This document shows, in pieces, positions 31,110 to 44,100 of a stretch of DNA of 64,000 nt. A model generated the notes under the pieces. That model ran no database searches and was not told the DNA's origin. It worked only from the letters and a program-made list of their open reading frames with translations. Position 1 is the stretch's first letter. Each line of letters begins with the position of its first letter. The DNA is from Amyelois transitella (taxonomy: Eukaryota; Arthropoda; Insecta; Lepidoptera; Pyralidae): positions 7,549,501 through 7,613,500 of the forward strand of contig NC_083525.1 of NCBI RefSeq assembly GCF_032362555.1, read 5' to 3'. A program made the position numbers and the translations under genes.

Positions 31110-31245
31110 ATTGACCTGGGTCTTGGATGTTTACTATTAAAAGTATTATCAAAATTGAAGTATCGTTGAGTTGGTATCTCGTAACACAAGTTTCGAACTT
31201 ACTTCGAGGCTAACTCAATCTATGCAATTTGTCCAGTATAATTAA
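31110..31245 (+). repeat. Family F SINE, body only
   Basis: GACCTGGGTCTTGGATGTTTA to GGCTAACTCAATCTATGCAA; the tRNA-like head is missing, so it is 5' truncated. Confidence 0.75.
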
Positions 31246-31274
31246 AAATGATAAAAATAAATATAATATATAAA

Positions 31275-31450
31275 TAACAAGCGACCCGCCCCGGTTTCGC
31301 ACGGGTAGAATTTATACATATAAACCTTCCTTCTGAATTACTCTATCCATTAAAACCGCATCAAAATCTGTTATGTAGTTTTAAAGATATAAGCATACAT
31401 ACAGACATACATACAAACGCGGGAAGCGACTTTGCTTTATTCTATGTAGT
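31275..31450 (-). repeat. Family I Helitron-like fragment
   Basis: CAAGCGACCCGCCCCGGTTTC, then ACCGCATCAAAATCTGTTA and a CATACATACA-rich end near a GCGACTTTGC block. Confidence 0.5.
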
Positions 31451-31794
31451 GATAAGAAAGATATTCTATTTTTCTTTTCTTATGATGATGATTAAATTTT
31501 TAACGCCTACGCAGTGTTGCTCGCTTATTAGTGTTTCAGACCTCTAAATGACATCTGAATTTCAAACAATAGACACTTAATAAAAAATCGATATTCCTAA
31601 TAAAGACTGATTGTTTTTCAGCAGACAACTGGCGTCAGCTAAATTATATACTTATTAAATAGACATTCAGCGGATTGGTATTAGAATTTTATAGACTCCC
31701 AGTTGACTGAATGAAAATAAGTAAGATCAAAAATTAAAAAAAAATCAAAATTTTTCATTCATTATTATAAGATACTTTATATCGCTTAATAATA

Positions 31795-31972
31795 GTCTTT
31801 TGGTTTCACAACATTGGTTGACGTCAAATAAATTACTTAAACCTAAAATTAATGCCGCTTCCAAGGCGTCAGTGCAGAAGAAGTGGTAACAAACTGCACT
31901 GCAGCATTTGTAAGCAGAGCTGTAGCGAAATGAAGTTGTGATTACAAATTCATTTCATTACAGCTCTGTATA
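31795..31972 (-). repeat. 3' UTR fragment of a CR1/Jockey-like retrotransposon plus a hairpin
   Basis: 31800-31915 resembles the 3' UTR of the element at 17264 (ATGCCGCTTCCAAGGCG; AACTGCACTGCAGCATTT versus AACTACACTGCAGCATTT). It runs into an inverted repeat whose arms contain AGAGCTGTAGCGAAATGAA and TTCATTTCATTACAGCTCT (31915-31972). Confidence 0.6.
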
Positions 31973-32021
31973 CATCTAGGGACCTGCCAAATATACTTGA
32001 AATACCTCTTACTCTTACATA

Positions 32022-32182
32022 CACGCATATAGTTAATCACATACTATATCCTACCTTTAGGGAGTAGAAAGACCAAGTCTTGAATAGACAGAAAGGCCTC
32101 ATTCAGCTGTATGGCTTTATGATAGAATTGAAATTCAAATAGTGACAGGTTGCTAGCGCATCGCCTATAAGAAGAATCCCAA
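32022..32182 (-). repeat. Family A repeat, 3' part
   Basis: CACGCATATAGTTAATCACA to AGAAGAATCCCAAGTT. It abuts an oppositely oriented copy without spacer. Confidence 0.65.
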
Positions 32183-32183
32183 G

Positions 32184-32440
32184 TTTCCCGGCACCAATAT
32201 AAATACAACAGGATCACTCCATCTCTTTCCCATGGATGTCTTAAAAAGCGCCTTAGGGATAGGCTTACAAACTCGGGATTCTTTTTTAAGGCAACGGGCT
32301 AGCAACCCTGTCACTATTTGAATCTCAATTCTATTATTAAGCCAAATAGCTGAACGTGGCCTTGGCATTCAGTCTTTTCAAGTCTGTTGACTCTATCTAC
32401 CCCGCAAAGGATATAGACGTGACCATATGTATGTACCTAT
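32184..32440 (+). repeat. Family A repeat, nearly full length
   Basis: TTCCCGGCACCAATATAAAT to GACGTGACCATATGTATGTA. It forms an inverted pair with 32022-32182. Confidence 0.8.
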
Positions 32441-33078
32441 GTATTTTTTTAATCTTAGCCAAAAAATATGCAGAAATGTGTATGTAATATATCGAATCTC
32501 TGGAGATTAAACAACAAATAGGTTTATTCGAAAAATCTCAACAAATACTCTCCCACGGCGCAGTATAGCACAATGCACTGTACCTACAGACCTTGAATGC
32601 AATTGTGGTGCACTTATTGGATGATAGCTCACAGGTTTATAGGCTAATGGGCTAGGCATTTGCGTATATACAAGAGCTATTTTTGTCTGAACAACGACAT
32701 GTGACCTTTACCTAGACCTGTCGTAACGGTAATGTTACCATACCTATTCTGAAATTTGACTTATAAAGTTTTTAAAACAGAATACTCTATAATATTATCA
32801 GCGTTAGGTATTTGTAAACCGGTCTAAATTACTACAAGGTGGACCTGGAACATTTTAAATATATTTATAACAATATCAAATAATTAAAGCATTAGAGGAC
32901 CTCAATACTAAAAGCGATCTCATAAATGTCACCCTTGAAGTATGGTTATCGTAAGAACATACTAACTATACCTACTTCGTCTAAGCGTTACCTGAAATAA
33001 TAGTCCAATTTAGAATATCAATACTTCCAATATTACCTAGAACAGATTATAAATAAGAAAAGGTTACCTTTTGCTGAA
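32441..33078. other. No gene recognised
   Basis: AT-rich, no known repeat. The small ORFs nearby are read through repeats. Confidence 0.4.
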
Positions 33079-33079
33079 A

Positions 33080-33250
33080 TTAAGGACGTCCTGGCAAAGA
33101 GTTAGGTCAGGAGTACCCGAAACCGCCGAGCTTGCATAAGAGTTATGAATTTGGATGAAGCGGAAGGAAGTATGCAGAGACCGTGGAAAGATGCACTCTC
33201 TGCCTACACCTCCGGGAAAAAGGCTTGATTTTATGTATGTATGTATGCTT
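33080..33250 (+). repeat. Family H repeat, well preserved
   Basis: TTAAGGACGTCCTGGCAAAG, GGAGTACCCGAAACCGCCGA, GCGGAAGGAAGTATGCAGAG, CTCTGCCTACACCTCCGGG, then AAAAAGGCTTGAT and a TATG tail. The ORF on the other strand (33064-33294) is read through it. Confidence 0.7.
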
Positions 33251-33879
33251 TGTTTGAAAGATGCTGCCAGCAATTTCCTACAAAATCTGTCCAACGCATG
33301 TAAATAGAAGTCATTGGCATGTTTTGTCGCTCATTTTTCCCTTGTTAAGTGTATTTTAATTGTTGTCACATCATCAATCATGGTCACTGAATAGATGGGA
33401 GCGGTTCCATGGGGCGAAATGTAACTACTTTAATCATAGCTAATATACTTAGATCAAGTTTTTTTTTAGCTTTTTGGTTTGGTTGTTATTATTTTCACAA
33501 TTTTCTTTAGCTTTCTGGTTTGTTTGCTATTTGATGCTCTTCAAACCAGTTGGTTAGTGTTTTTGTTTTAAGACACATGGTTTAGAATACAAAATATACC
33601 TATATTTTTTTTAATTTAGAGCAAGTTAGATAGTTCGCCAGTTCACACATGTTATGAAAACCAAGAGTGTTAAGATTTGTTTGTTTGTAATATATTTTTT
33701 TTTATTTAGGCTAAACCGCGTATATTTGTAATCGCAAGTATGAATATTCCTATAAAAACTACATTTTTTTTTTATAATATTGTAATGGAGATAATATCAT
33801 AGAAATGGAGCAAAGCTTGAATGCACTGGAGTTATATTCCAGAAGTATGATTCAAGATCCAGTAAAACCCTTGTATTTT

Positions 33880-34045
33880 TATACATACATATAATCACGC
33901 CAATATCCCTTGCGGGGTACAGTTACAATAGTCTTGAAAAGACTAGAGGCCACGTTCAGTTGTATGGTTTAATGATGGAATTGAGATTCAAATATAGACA
34001 GGCTGCTAGCCCATTGCCTACAAATGGAATCCCAAGTTTTTTAGC
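33880..34045 (-). repeat. Family A repeat, 3' part
   Basis: ATACATACATATAATCACGC to TACAAATGGAATCCCAAGTT. Confidence 0.7.
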
Positions 34046-34309
34046 GTTTCACTTTTTATTTATAATTAAAAAAAAAATATCTGTAGCGTATTTCACCTAC
34101 AGTTTGAATCATGAAACTAAATATGGTGTCTGGCTATTTATATACATATATATAAAGGGATTATAATTGTGAAAGGAATAACAAAATTCTTATTTTAAAA
34201 ACTGGCAATGTCTTGGAGATGAAAGATTCTAGGAAATCTTCTTCTTCATCATTGCATTTGTACACTGTATTACCAAAGAAAAAGTAATATATCTTAAAAA
34301 AGGGAGATG

Positions 34310-34445
34310 TTAGGAGTACCCGTAATCGTCGAATATGCATGAAAAGAGTAATGAGTGTGGAGGAAGCGGGAGAGGTCTGTAAGGATCGTAGCAAGTGGCA
34401 TTCCAGTCTCTGCCTACCCCAATGGAAAACAGGCGTGATGGTTTG
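34310..34445 (+). repeat. Family H repeat, diverged
   Basis: AGGAGTACCCGTAATCGTCGA, GGAGGAAGCGGGAGAGG and CAGTCTCTGCCTACCCC, ending AGGCGTGATGG. Confidence 0.6.
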
Positions 34446-34741
34446 GATGCATAAAAATTATAACCAAATTTCATTCCTTATAAATTTATTTAATAAATAA
34501 AATAGACAGGATTGGCAAGTATAAGGTTAAACTAGTAAACAATAAAAGGCTAAACTTTAATTATATTACATTCCATTAATAAATAAATGTTAAAATAACA
34601 ATGCATTTGGTGATAGTACTTTGGATTAATTTTAGACATTTTGGATTATGATAAATCTTTATACAGCATCATCTTAGATAAATTAAATTAAATTATTATT
34701 AAAAATGATAAACAATTTTACATCATTTCAGTTGTAAACTG

Positions 34742-34747
34742 TTTATT
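34742..34747 (-). terminator. Poly(A) signal of the 580-residue protein gene
   Basis: AATAAA on the minus strand, 82 bp past the stop codon at 34829. A second lies at 34485-34490. Confidence 0.45.
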
Positions 34748-34828
34748 ATAGCCTCAATTTAATTATCTTATCATGTATTACTATTAGTCTAGTTCAAATT
34801 GGCGGGAATTTTAAAAATTCATTCTCGC

Positions 34829-36571
34829 TCACATATTTTGTTGCAAAATTTTTCTTTCATTTATGCAATTCTCCAGCTCGTCGTGATATTTATCAATTTT
34901 AGCATCAAATCCTGGACTTTGAAGGCCACAGTCAAAACTATTACCCGTTATTACCTTCTCTTGATTCAATGTCGAGTCAAATCTAACTTTCTTCCCCGGT
35001 GTATTAGTCCTGTTATGTGAAATGTCAGCATTTTCTATACCTCTCTCTTTCAGTGGAGTTACATTCATATTTAGCCGGGTATTCCTTATAGTTTTAATAG
35101 TTTCATACTGATGTTCAATGTCATCATCATCATCAATTTCCTCAATCTCTATTTCGTCAGAGTTATCCAAATTTAAAGCAGGATTTTCTATTCCAGATTC
35201 TTTATGCTCAGTTTTCTGTTTAGGTGGCTTTCTTGGTACTTCATAAGGATTAAGTGTAACATTATGTTCAACTTTTTCACCTTTAAATGTTTTCTTCAAT
35301 GTTTTAAACACTTTCTTAGACAGTTTATTACTTGCTCTTAATATAGATCTCTTTAAATCCTTTTTGTTTTCATTAGATTCGTTAGAGCTGTTAGGCTCAT
35401 GTTTGTTTTTGTTCAAATTCATAATGTCTATAGCACTGAATTGAGAAACATCACAACCTAGTATTTTGCTTTGCTTGTTATAACTGACGTCATTATAATC
35501 ACCACTAACATTCTCGTAAATTGGACTTTCAGATCTGTAATTATCAATATTCTCATACTCATGTTGATCAACATTTAGTGATTCGTTCATAGTAGATATA
35601 GTACTGTTTGTGTCACAAGCAAACAGTTTCCTAGGCATCAAGTTACTTGGTTGTGGAGCTTGGCATCGAACGGGATTATTTAACATTTCATCAGTATATT
35701 CCTGTTCTCTCATTTCATCATTAAGAAAAGGATTTTGATCACCAGCAGGACAGTCCAATTTCAAATTTGGATCTAAAAATGGATTTGTTATTGCTTTTTT
35801 CTCAGGGATTCTTTTCTTCTTTGTTATAATTGTTATAGTTTTGATTTCCATGATGTTGCTCTCATTAAGATCATCATCTAAGTAAAGAGATTGGTTGGAA
35901 AGATTTGGCGAATCCAACGCTAGTCTATCAATGAAGCTCAAACTCATATTACTTGTGTTATTTATGAATATTTGGTTTGTTACATTGGTCTGTATGTTAG
36001 TTGTATTTACTGTGGAGTTATTAAGGATTTCTGTTTGGTTGGCTGTACTTATAGATTTTTGTTCTAACACTGATATTCCAGAGTCCATTTCTATCTCGCT
36101 TATATCAGGTTGGAATATAGAGACGTCCATATTTTGAGTATCCCTATATGGCACCATGGCACTGTCAGTGATATCTTGTGGTACATAAGATAAGTTTGTT
36201 ATGTTAGCATAAATGGGTTCCTCGCTCTCCATAGAAGGTGGGACGTTTTCTTTGGATTCCAAAGCCTGATTATAATCGTAACTTTTTACAGTTTTTCGTA
36301 CATTCTCAAGTTCCCTTACGAGGAATTCATTAACAGCTGCCTTACTTATTCCTACATCTAAAGCTGAGTTATCAAACGTGACTATTTCACAGCTTTTGGT
36401 TCGTTTTCGTTTCTTTGGGACAATTTCCATGGCAGTGTTGCACATAGGATCCTCGTTGGCCAGTAAGTCTAAAGCGGGGTTGAGGTATGCGGTGGAACAC
36501 GGAGTAACTATCTTCCTCTTTGTTTTAGAGCTCGGTATAACTTCAAATTGATTGTTGTCAATGGAGTCCAT
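34829..36571 (-). CDS. Unrecognised 580-residue protein with mitotic-regulator-like short motifs
   Basis: One long open exon. The start is the ATG at 36569-36571, because TTGCAG immediately upstream (36578-36581) is a good splice acceptor and the frame before it has no ATG. Almost all of the chain looks disordered. Visible motifs: a basic NLS-like KKRKRTK at 53-59; a KEN box at 107-109; repeated N(P/S)AL(D/N) at 31, 68 and 463; two NPF tripeptides at 263 and 280; a basic block at ~403-433; an acidic run at ~472-486; TP or SP sites at 221, 505, 524 and 552; and KKVRF at 527-531, which fits the RVxF docking motif for protein phosphatase 1 and directly follows a CDK-type TPGK. KEN plus CDK sites plus RVxF suggest a cell-cycle protein turned over by APC/C, but this is inference. 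Three Y(A/E)N(I/V) sites are also present. I do not recognise the family. Confidence 0.8.
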   Translation of the reverse strand: MDSIDNNQFEVIPSSKTKRKIVTPCSTAYLNPALDLLANEDPMCNTAMEIVPKKRKRTKSCEIVTFDNSALDVGISKAAVNEFLVRELENVRKTVKSYDYNQALESKENVPPSMESEEPIYANITNLSYVPQDITDSAMVPYRDTQNMDVSIFQPDISEIEMDSGISVLEQKSISTANQTEILNNSTVNTTNIQTNVTNQIFINNTSNMSLSFIDRLALDSPNLSNQSLYLDDDLNESNIMEIKTITIITKKKRIPEKKAITNPFLDPNLKLDCPAGDQNPFLNDEMREQEYTDEMLNNPVRCQAPQPSNLMPRKLFACDTNSTISTMNESLNVDQHEYENIDNYRSESPIYENVSGDYNDVSYNKQSKILGCDVSQFSAIDIMNLNKNKHEPNSSNESNENKKDLKRSILRASNKLSKKVFKTLKKTFKGEKVEHNVTLNPYEVPRKPPKQKTEHKESGIENPALNLDNSDEIEIEEIDDDDDIEHQYETIKTIRNTRLNMNVTPLKERGIENADISHNRTNTPGKKVRFDSTLNQEKVITGNSFDCGLQSPGFDAKIDKYHDELENCINERKILQQNM

Positions 36572-36576
36572 GGTAT

Positions 36577-37040
36577 CCTGCAATTGTGAAATCTTTTTAG
36601 TCCACAGAAATAATTAAAACTGCAACCGTCATACAAAATTTTAAAAACATTAGATTTTTAAATACTTCTCGTGTTTTGATATAGTATTATGGCATTACAA
36701 TTGTGTATCGTTCATCATTTATACCTACAAATAAATTGAATAATGATGAGTTCTTTGAACAGATATTTATAATAAAAATATAGTTTGGGTATAATGTAGA
36801 GACGAAATATTTGCGCCAAATTTCGTCTTATAAGTATAATTCTTATTGTTTATTTAAATGTCGGATCATTACCAAAGTAATTCTGGATTCCTGGAGCCTT
36901 TAAAACAATTTCAACGAAACAAAATAAGTATAAAACAATTTTAAAACAGTATGTTAATTGTAACTTAGAAACTTACCGAAAACATCAATAAGTAATGTCT
37001 CAAACATTTGGAACCAAGCACGACAGTATTTGACAACGTA
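36577..37040 (-). promoter_or_regulatory. Non-coding first exon and intron of the 580-residue protein gene
   Basis: A donor GTAAGT on the minus strand (36971-36976) follows an exon ending at 36977. The acceptor at 36578 opens the coding exon. The exon upstream of the donor has no in-frame start, so it is a 5' UTR exon. Its 5' end is not defined by the sequence. Confidence 0.55.
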
Positions 37041-39249
37041 TATTCTCACTTTTTTAATTCAATAAATTGCTTTCATGTAATGTTTTAATTCATAATTTTC
37101 GTTTTATCCAATGGTAAACAAAAAACCGGAGGCAGGTGCAAGACGACGGTTAGAAAATAATGACAGATTAAGGTTGCCAGCATAGAAAATATTTTCTACC
37201 ATTGATCCCCAAATATGGTAGTTTTCATTAGTTTTATTAGGCTTGTGTTTAAACGCCTACCAGAAATGCACCTATATTACTTCCAATAAATTCGAAGTGC
37301 CTGCCATAACGGATAAATGCTCACCAAATTGTGTATCACAAAATATTCTAGAAATAAAGCTATTTTGCTTTTTATTACATTCTATAAAAATAAATACACA
37401 CCTTTAAAGTCAATTTGAGTCCAAATTTTGTAAATTATCGCTAAGGAGATGTTACCAATATTTTATTTTATTACTTTCATTTTAGTTATCTATGCTGAGG
37501 GAAAAAATTACAGTCAACCGCAAATATTTTTTTCATACCAAATATAATATTGATTACACCAAACACAAGTTACATAATTAATGCATTATGCATTTAATTA
37601 TATATTTTTATGCAGTTACATAATTACTTTGTTGTCAATTATTGCAACACATAATGACTAAGGTATACAATGAAACAAACCATTGGTAGATGAGGAAATA
37701 AAAAATCTAAATTAAAACAGAAATTTTATTAAAGTGTTCATAAGATTAATTTAAGAATAATCAATGGCACTTCAAAAGGAACACAATAATTACAGTCTTA
37801 TACAATCTTATCTTATAAGATTAATTTGTACTTAAAAATAATCAATGGCAATTTATATTTTACGTATATATTACGTAATCTTAGCTTGACCATAATATAT
37901 TTTGGATTTTGGTTACATAATTTGATTACAAAAAAGCAAATTTGAACTGTACATTTTGGTATCAATGTTACTGTTTTAGTGAAACAATATTTGGTGAGCA
38001 TTTATCCATTTTGGCAATCAAAAAGAATATTTGTACACAACGTACGATTATTTTGACGTGTGTATACTTATTTTGAAGCTTAATACGTTTTACTTTGGGA
38101 AACTAAGTATAGATTGATTTTAATTTATATGGAGTTAATTTATTTTACTGGGTACTAAAATTTGAAAAACAAAAGCTATTTTGGTGAGCCCTTAAATTGT
38201 ACCCGTTTTATTATTGTTAATAGAATCACAGTTCAATGTCTTAATTCACAGAAATTCAAGAAGAATTGTAAACAATTATAAAACCACAGAATTTACTTGT
38301 ACTAAACATACAAGTGGTCCCATAATTTAAAACAACATAGCCACAGAGTACTGATATTAGTCGATCAGTAAATTGCGATCAAGGCAGATAAATAGTATTT
38401 AAGTAAAAATTATTTATGGTATTAAGGGGAAGTTAAATGAAATACCCAAATAAACGCTCAATAATATATTGCTAAAATTTTGATCACAACATCGGGTTTC
38501 ACAAACCAACAGATTACAAGGTACCTACACAAAGCTATCACAAAACAAACCCAACTCTAGGTGTGTATTAATTCACAAAATACTTAATTAACATAAGGTA
38601 AATGCTTAAGTACAATACCATCACCATTTTTAAAACAAAAGTACACTGTCTTCACCCAAATAAATATTTTTTCTTTAAAATTGGTAGTGCATTTTTGATT
38701 ATCTTCAGGTTGGATTAAGGGCACAGATGAACTCATAATGTTACTAGTGATATAATATCATTATATCATAACATTCTTACATAAGTATATCTATTTCTAT
38801 AACTATTAAGTAATTCGGCCATATGATTGATCCGAGACTACCAAATGTTTATTCTTTAAAAAAAGGGTTTATTCGAAAGATTAATAATTGATATTCAAGA
38901 GAAACTGATTATAAACGGAACTTAATTTTTGAAAGTAATTAGTATTGCAAACATTTTTCAAGCAATAAAATTTTTAGATAAAACTCGACGACAAAACGAA
39001 ACTGTAATGGATTGAAACATAATATACAGTATCAATTTTTCATCAATACACGATCTCGAAATGCAGCGCAGTATTCTTTTTATACAATCGTATCTGGTCC
39101 TATTAATATATTATTCAATCAAATAAACTTTTGTAAATCAAAAGTAAATTACACAGAAACAAATTTAAGTAATCTAAAAGTTGTCATATGGTAACGGTAA
39201 CATGTAATTGTCATATGGTAACATGTCTTTAACTTAAGGTAACATTCAT
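37041..39249. other. 2.2 kb AT-rich intergenic region
   Basis: No recognised repeat family or exon. ATGCATTATGCATTTAAT near 37580 is a small palindromic patch. The region lies between the start of the 580-residue protein gene and the 3' side of the CRAL-TRIO gene. Confidence 0.4.
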
Positions 39250-39370
39250 ACATCTCAATTTTATCATTAAGCCAAATAGCTGAACGTGGCCGTTCAGTCT
39301 TTTCAAGACTGTTGGCTCTGTCTACTCCGCAAGGGATATAGACGTGACCATATGTATGTATGTATGTAAT
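39250..39370 (+). repeat. Family A repeat, 3' half
   Basis: ATTTTATCATTAAGCCAAATAG to GACGTGACCATATG and a TATG run. Confidence 0.8.
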
Positions 39371-41174
39371 ATACATATAATTGGCATGCGGTAACACGTA
39401 AGTAAAGAAAGCGTGGCATACTTAAAATTTATTTACATACATGATTCTATCTAAAAAACAGTATCATTAGGACGAAAGAAAAATACTTATCTTGTTCAAT
39501 ATATTCACTTCTTGATTTATATATTTTATTGCAATAATAAAAAGAATTCTTAAGGCCCCGGCAAGGACAACGTAGGTACCTATTCACTAAGCACTGTGAA
39601 TTTGTATATAGACCCGCAATATATATGTATATATATTAATATTATTTTTTTTAATGTTATTTTTCTACAATTTTTTCTTCATCACTGTTGGATATTTTAT
39701 CCAATTAATTATAAATAATGGTAGCATATTCGTATGAACTATTACATTGTATGTATGTACTACATAATACTACAAAAATAATATTACAATACAGTTATGT
39801 ACTATTCCATTTGTAATTACGATTCATATTTACCGTATTATACAATCAATTTGCTATGTTTACATTCCACATACAATCACAAATATCCTAATTTATGATT
39901 TGCTCACAAACTGTCTTAATAATAGTCAATCACGACTAAAGTTTTTTAAGTAGCGGTTAAGTAGTATTTTTCAGCGATATAAGCATTCTATATTATAAAA
40001 ATATATGTGTAAGGTACGAGTATATCACAAAATTGCAAGGTAATAATTGACTCAAAGCCATCAATTCCATTCGAACAGAAAATTAATCTACTGTGATTCA
40101 ATCACTGATTATGATATAAGCCTTAAACATTGCAGGACAAGTGCTGTTATTTTTATTTTATACATCGAGGGTACTTTTTTTAGCAAATAAATCTATTAGT
40201 TTATGAATTTGTCATTTGACTTCTTTTTGGTTAAAATGAAATTTAATAAGATATCTATATAATTCTGAAAAAATTCCGTTTTAAAGGGTTACTATCTAGA
40301 ATTCGTGTATAAGATAGTCGCAGTTATCAGCTTAAAGACAAGCCAGTCTTCATAATAAGATAATTACATTAATCCCCTCTAAATTTATAATAAACAGTTA
40401 TATATAATACATCCATTATAGGTTTAATTAAGTGCATTCATGATAATATTAAGATAATGGTTATTTTTACATATTCATGCACATCCATTTATTAATTGAA
40501 GCTAAATATATAACAAGAAGATTTATATAACAGCTGTTTGTTCAACATTTTTAACTCATAAAATATTCAAAGCTTTAGAAAGTATTGTGGCATCAGATAA
40601 GACATAATATATTATGCTGCATCTATTAATAATTGTTGTGACCTTTTTATACTTTAGTTAATGCAAAAACCGATCAAGCAAACAGGCTTACGAATGCCTT
40701 CTATACGATCAGTTTATACTACTTTATTTTTCATAATCAAACCGAGGCTCTGTCTACCCCTTAGGACATAATGACAAACATATACGTGTACCAAAAGTAT
40801 CACGAAACTAAACCTTAAAATACTACTTCTTAATTATAAAGTCCTATGGAAGCATCTACAATGAACTCGTCCTTCTAAGATAAGTTTAATAAAACTTATG
40901 AAGGGTAAAATATATACGCGATAAGAAAACAGGATTTTAAAAGAGCTCTTTGTAACATTTAATCAAAATTGTCATAGAATCGACTTTTAGATTTCAATGT
41001 TGCTAGTTAAGCGAAAAAAGTAGTATTTAGTAGCATTAAAATATGTCTTTTCTATTTTTTTTTTAAATATCCCGCTAGATATTTACAAAACATAAATGTG
41101 CAACAGGATTAATCTACGTAAATAATATCAAATCAAATCACTTACTCAAATGCAATGTTTCTCCCAGTTTACAA
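39371..41174. other. AT-rich region downstream of the CRAL-TRIO gene
   Basis: Probably includes its 3' UTR; AATAAA on the minus strand occurs at 40723-40728. A family A scrap (CTCTGTCTACCCCTTAGG) is at 40738-40775. Nothing else is recognised. Confidence 0.4.
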
Positions 41175-44100
41175 TTAATCTATATCTAAATTCTTGAATG
41201 CCTTTTCCATTTTTTCCCTTTTCTTGTCAGGCAAAGCCGCTATCCTCTGGGCCTCTTCAGCCTGGAAGTATGGCACCAAGGAGTGCAGGGTCTGCATACA
41301 CCTCGCGTGCAATATCTGTGTGTCTGGTAGACTCCCGCCATAATCTGGCGGCAATGTGGATCTGGGTATGACAGTCTCGTAAAACTTCTCCAAGTCCTCC
41401 TCTTTGGCGTGGAATTTTATCTGGAAATATGGAACAATTTTTATATTATATATTTAATTACATTTTATCTGAAAATTATATTATAATTATAGGTATTTAA
41501 AAAAAATTATTAATTAAGAAAAAAACTTTATAATCACAGGGTTTAAAGATTGTGAAAGAAAGTAAGATAGTTTCTGATATTTCATTTTTAAATATGTAGG
41601 TAGGTACTATTGTACAGAGAGACTAGGTACCAAAGCAAAAACTATTCTACAAAAACTATATCAACACCGTATCGTATCAATTTGTCAAAAATATTGGCCT
41701 TAACTAAAAAGGTACTAATAAAAAATACATGACACTAATCACGTATACGTAACGTCCCACAATAATGAATTAAAAATTTTGGTTTTGATTTCACATCTTA
41801 TCATATGTTATAATTAATTTATTGCTTTTTCAATTAAGGTGTTATTCGTTAACCGCAAACCAAAATGATTAAGCAATTTATCATGACCTCTCTCTCTCTC
41901 ATCGCTGCGTGTCCCCGGTTGCACCCTCCACAGAAAGGTTTCGGGGCCCAGGGTCCGCCTTCCGACTTTTCTCTTATATTGACCTAACTATAATTATTTT
42001 TTTCTCTCAACAAAGTAAATCTATTCATACAAATTTGTAAATTTAGTTTTTGTATAGGTATCAAAACGAGAATAAATACCAACATCATCAAAGATAAGCT
42101 TATTCTATCTTTCTCCCATTAAAGATTTTATTTAACCTACCGTACATAGTTATAATATATACATATAATCACGTCTATATCCCCTACGGATCTACAGTCA
42201 AGTCTCGAAAAGACTGAAAGTCCACGTTCAATGATAGAATTAAGATTCAAATGGTATAGTGATAATAAATGGGATTAATAGTTAAGGATACCCAAATGAT
42301 CAAATATATTTCAAAGGTAATCAATAAAGAAATAAAAATATTTTTTTTACCAAACGCTTTAAGTTTTGTCTTACCATGTCGAAGAATTTCTTCTCCATGA
42401 AAGGACGGATGACCATCATCAGCTTGTCAATGATCGGCTCCGTGTTCATCACGTGTATGGCCCTCATTTTCAGGGGCAGAGCCTCTTGGAGGTACTGGAA
42501 GAACTTGCGGATTGACCTGTAATTGACAAACATGGATGTATAGTACCGTATTAAACGTGTGGAGAACGTTAATTGAGAATTTCAAAAAAAGTAGAATTCT
42601 TTTCTATCATTCCTAATAATTAATATAAGAAATAAAAGAACTCTCTCTCATGTATTCAAACAGGGTTTCCAGTTCAAGTTACTTATAATAATTTAATCAA
42701 TACACAAGAAATATATATAAATAATAGGTATTTAAAAACTTGAAATATACAAATACATAAAAGAAAAATTACCTTCGAAAGAGAAAATGTTAAATAGATA
42801 ATAATATATGTATCCCCCCCTGAGAAGGTATTTTTAATGCACAAGGCATCCCTGAGCAAAATCTGAATCTGAATATCATCTATACTATACTAATATTATA
42901 AATCTGTTTGTCAAGTTTGCAAGTCAAGAACTACTGGTTCGAATTGAAAAATTATTTTTGCGTTGAGTAGACCATTTAACGAGGAAGGCTTTAGGCTATA
43001 AAACATCATGCTGCAACTATAATGAGTAAAGACATAATGGAATATGTGAAAAAAAAAACGGAAAAAAATATTCATCCTTGAGAGCTTCAATGATGCCCAA
43101 AATAACTATTCCACGCGGACGAAGTCGCGGGCACAGCTAGTAATTTCATAAAATTAACCAAGTAAGTGTATATATTAGCACAAATGCCAGCGCAATCACT
43201 GAGCCATGACACGATTTGACGTAAGCCAAGGGACAAGGGCGAGCAAACAGACATACACACAGCTTAATATCAAAGTTGATTTAAACCTGTTCTGTCACCT
43301 ATAGCATAAAAAGATACGTAATTATTGTAGTCGCCATTATTACTTACTACAACGCGAGTAATCTTTGTATACTTAAATGAATGAGTGGCTTTTAGGAGGC
43401 AGTTACGATTAATTGCAATGTATTTTAAATAAACACCGCCATGGTAAGCGAATAAATGAACAAACGTAAAATATTTTTTTAAGGGGAGAAATACAAGGAA
43501 AAGATCATAATTAGTACAGCTATTGGTACAAAACAAAAATTGGAAGAGAAACCTGTTGTTTGGTTCAATAAAATGTTTACTAACTAGGTATACCAGTTTT
43601 CTAATCGGACGGAATCACATTCGACAAAGACGTAATAAATGTGCCATCAGCCTCATCAAAACTTAAATAGAAAAAATAAACTGAATTTTTCAAATACTCG
43701 TACAAGCGAAACTTGCACTTCACACTTTTTACCTTTGTTTCTCCTTTTGAAAGCTAAAAAAACAATTAAGTATATAAAGTAAATAATTCATCAACCAAAA
43801 TTTGTACAAACATTTCTGAAACTGTTGGGTTTTATGACATAAGAATAATCTCTATCTAGCTTATAATCATATCCATTAGTCGCCATTTACGATATTCAAC
43901 GGAAAGAACTGGAGTGGTCCTATTCTTTTTTATGTTGACCAGAAATCACACGGCACAAAAGTAAATCTTAATTCTAAATAGGTAGGTAGTTCAATTAATG
44001 TTATAGAATAAATTTAGTTTTGCAGGATACTACTGCATCCACTGAAAGAAATACTCTACCAAATGTTCATTACATTTGGTATTAAATACTAATCGTAAAA

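Noticed and set aside
35895-36137. 80-codon plus-strand ORF with hydrophobic stretches
   Set aside because: Antisense to the 580-residue protein; the hydrophobic look comes from complementing Asn/Ile-rich codons.
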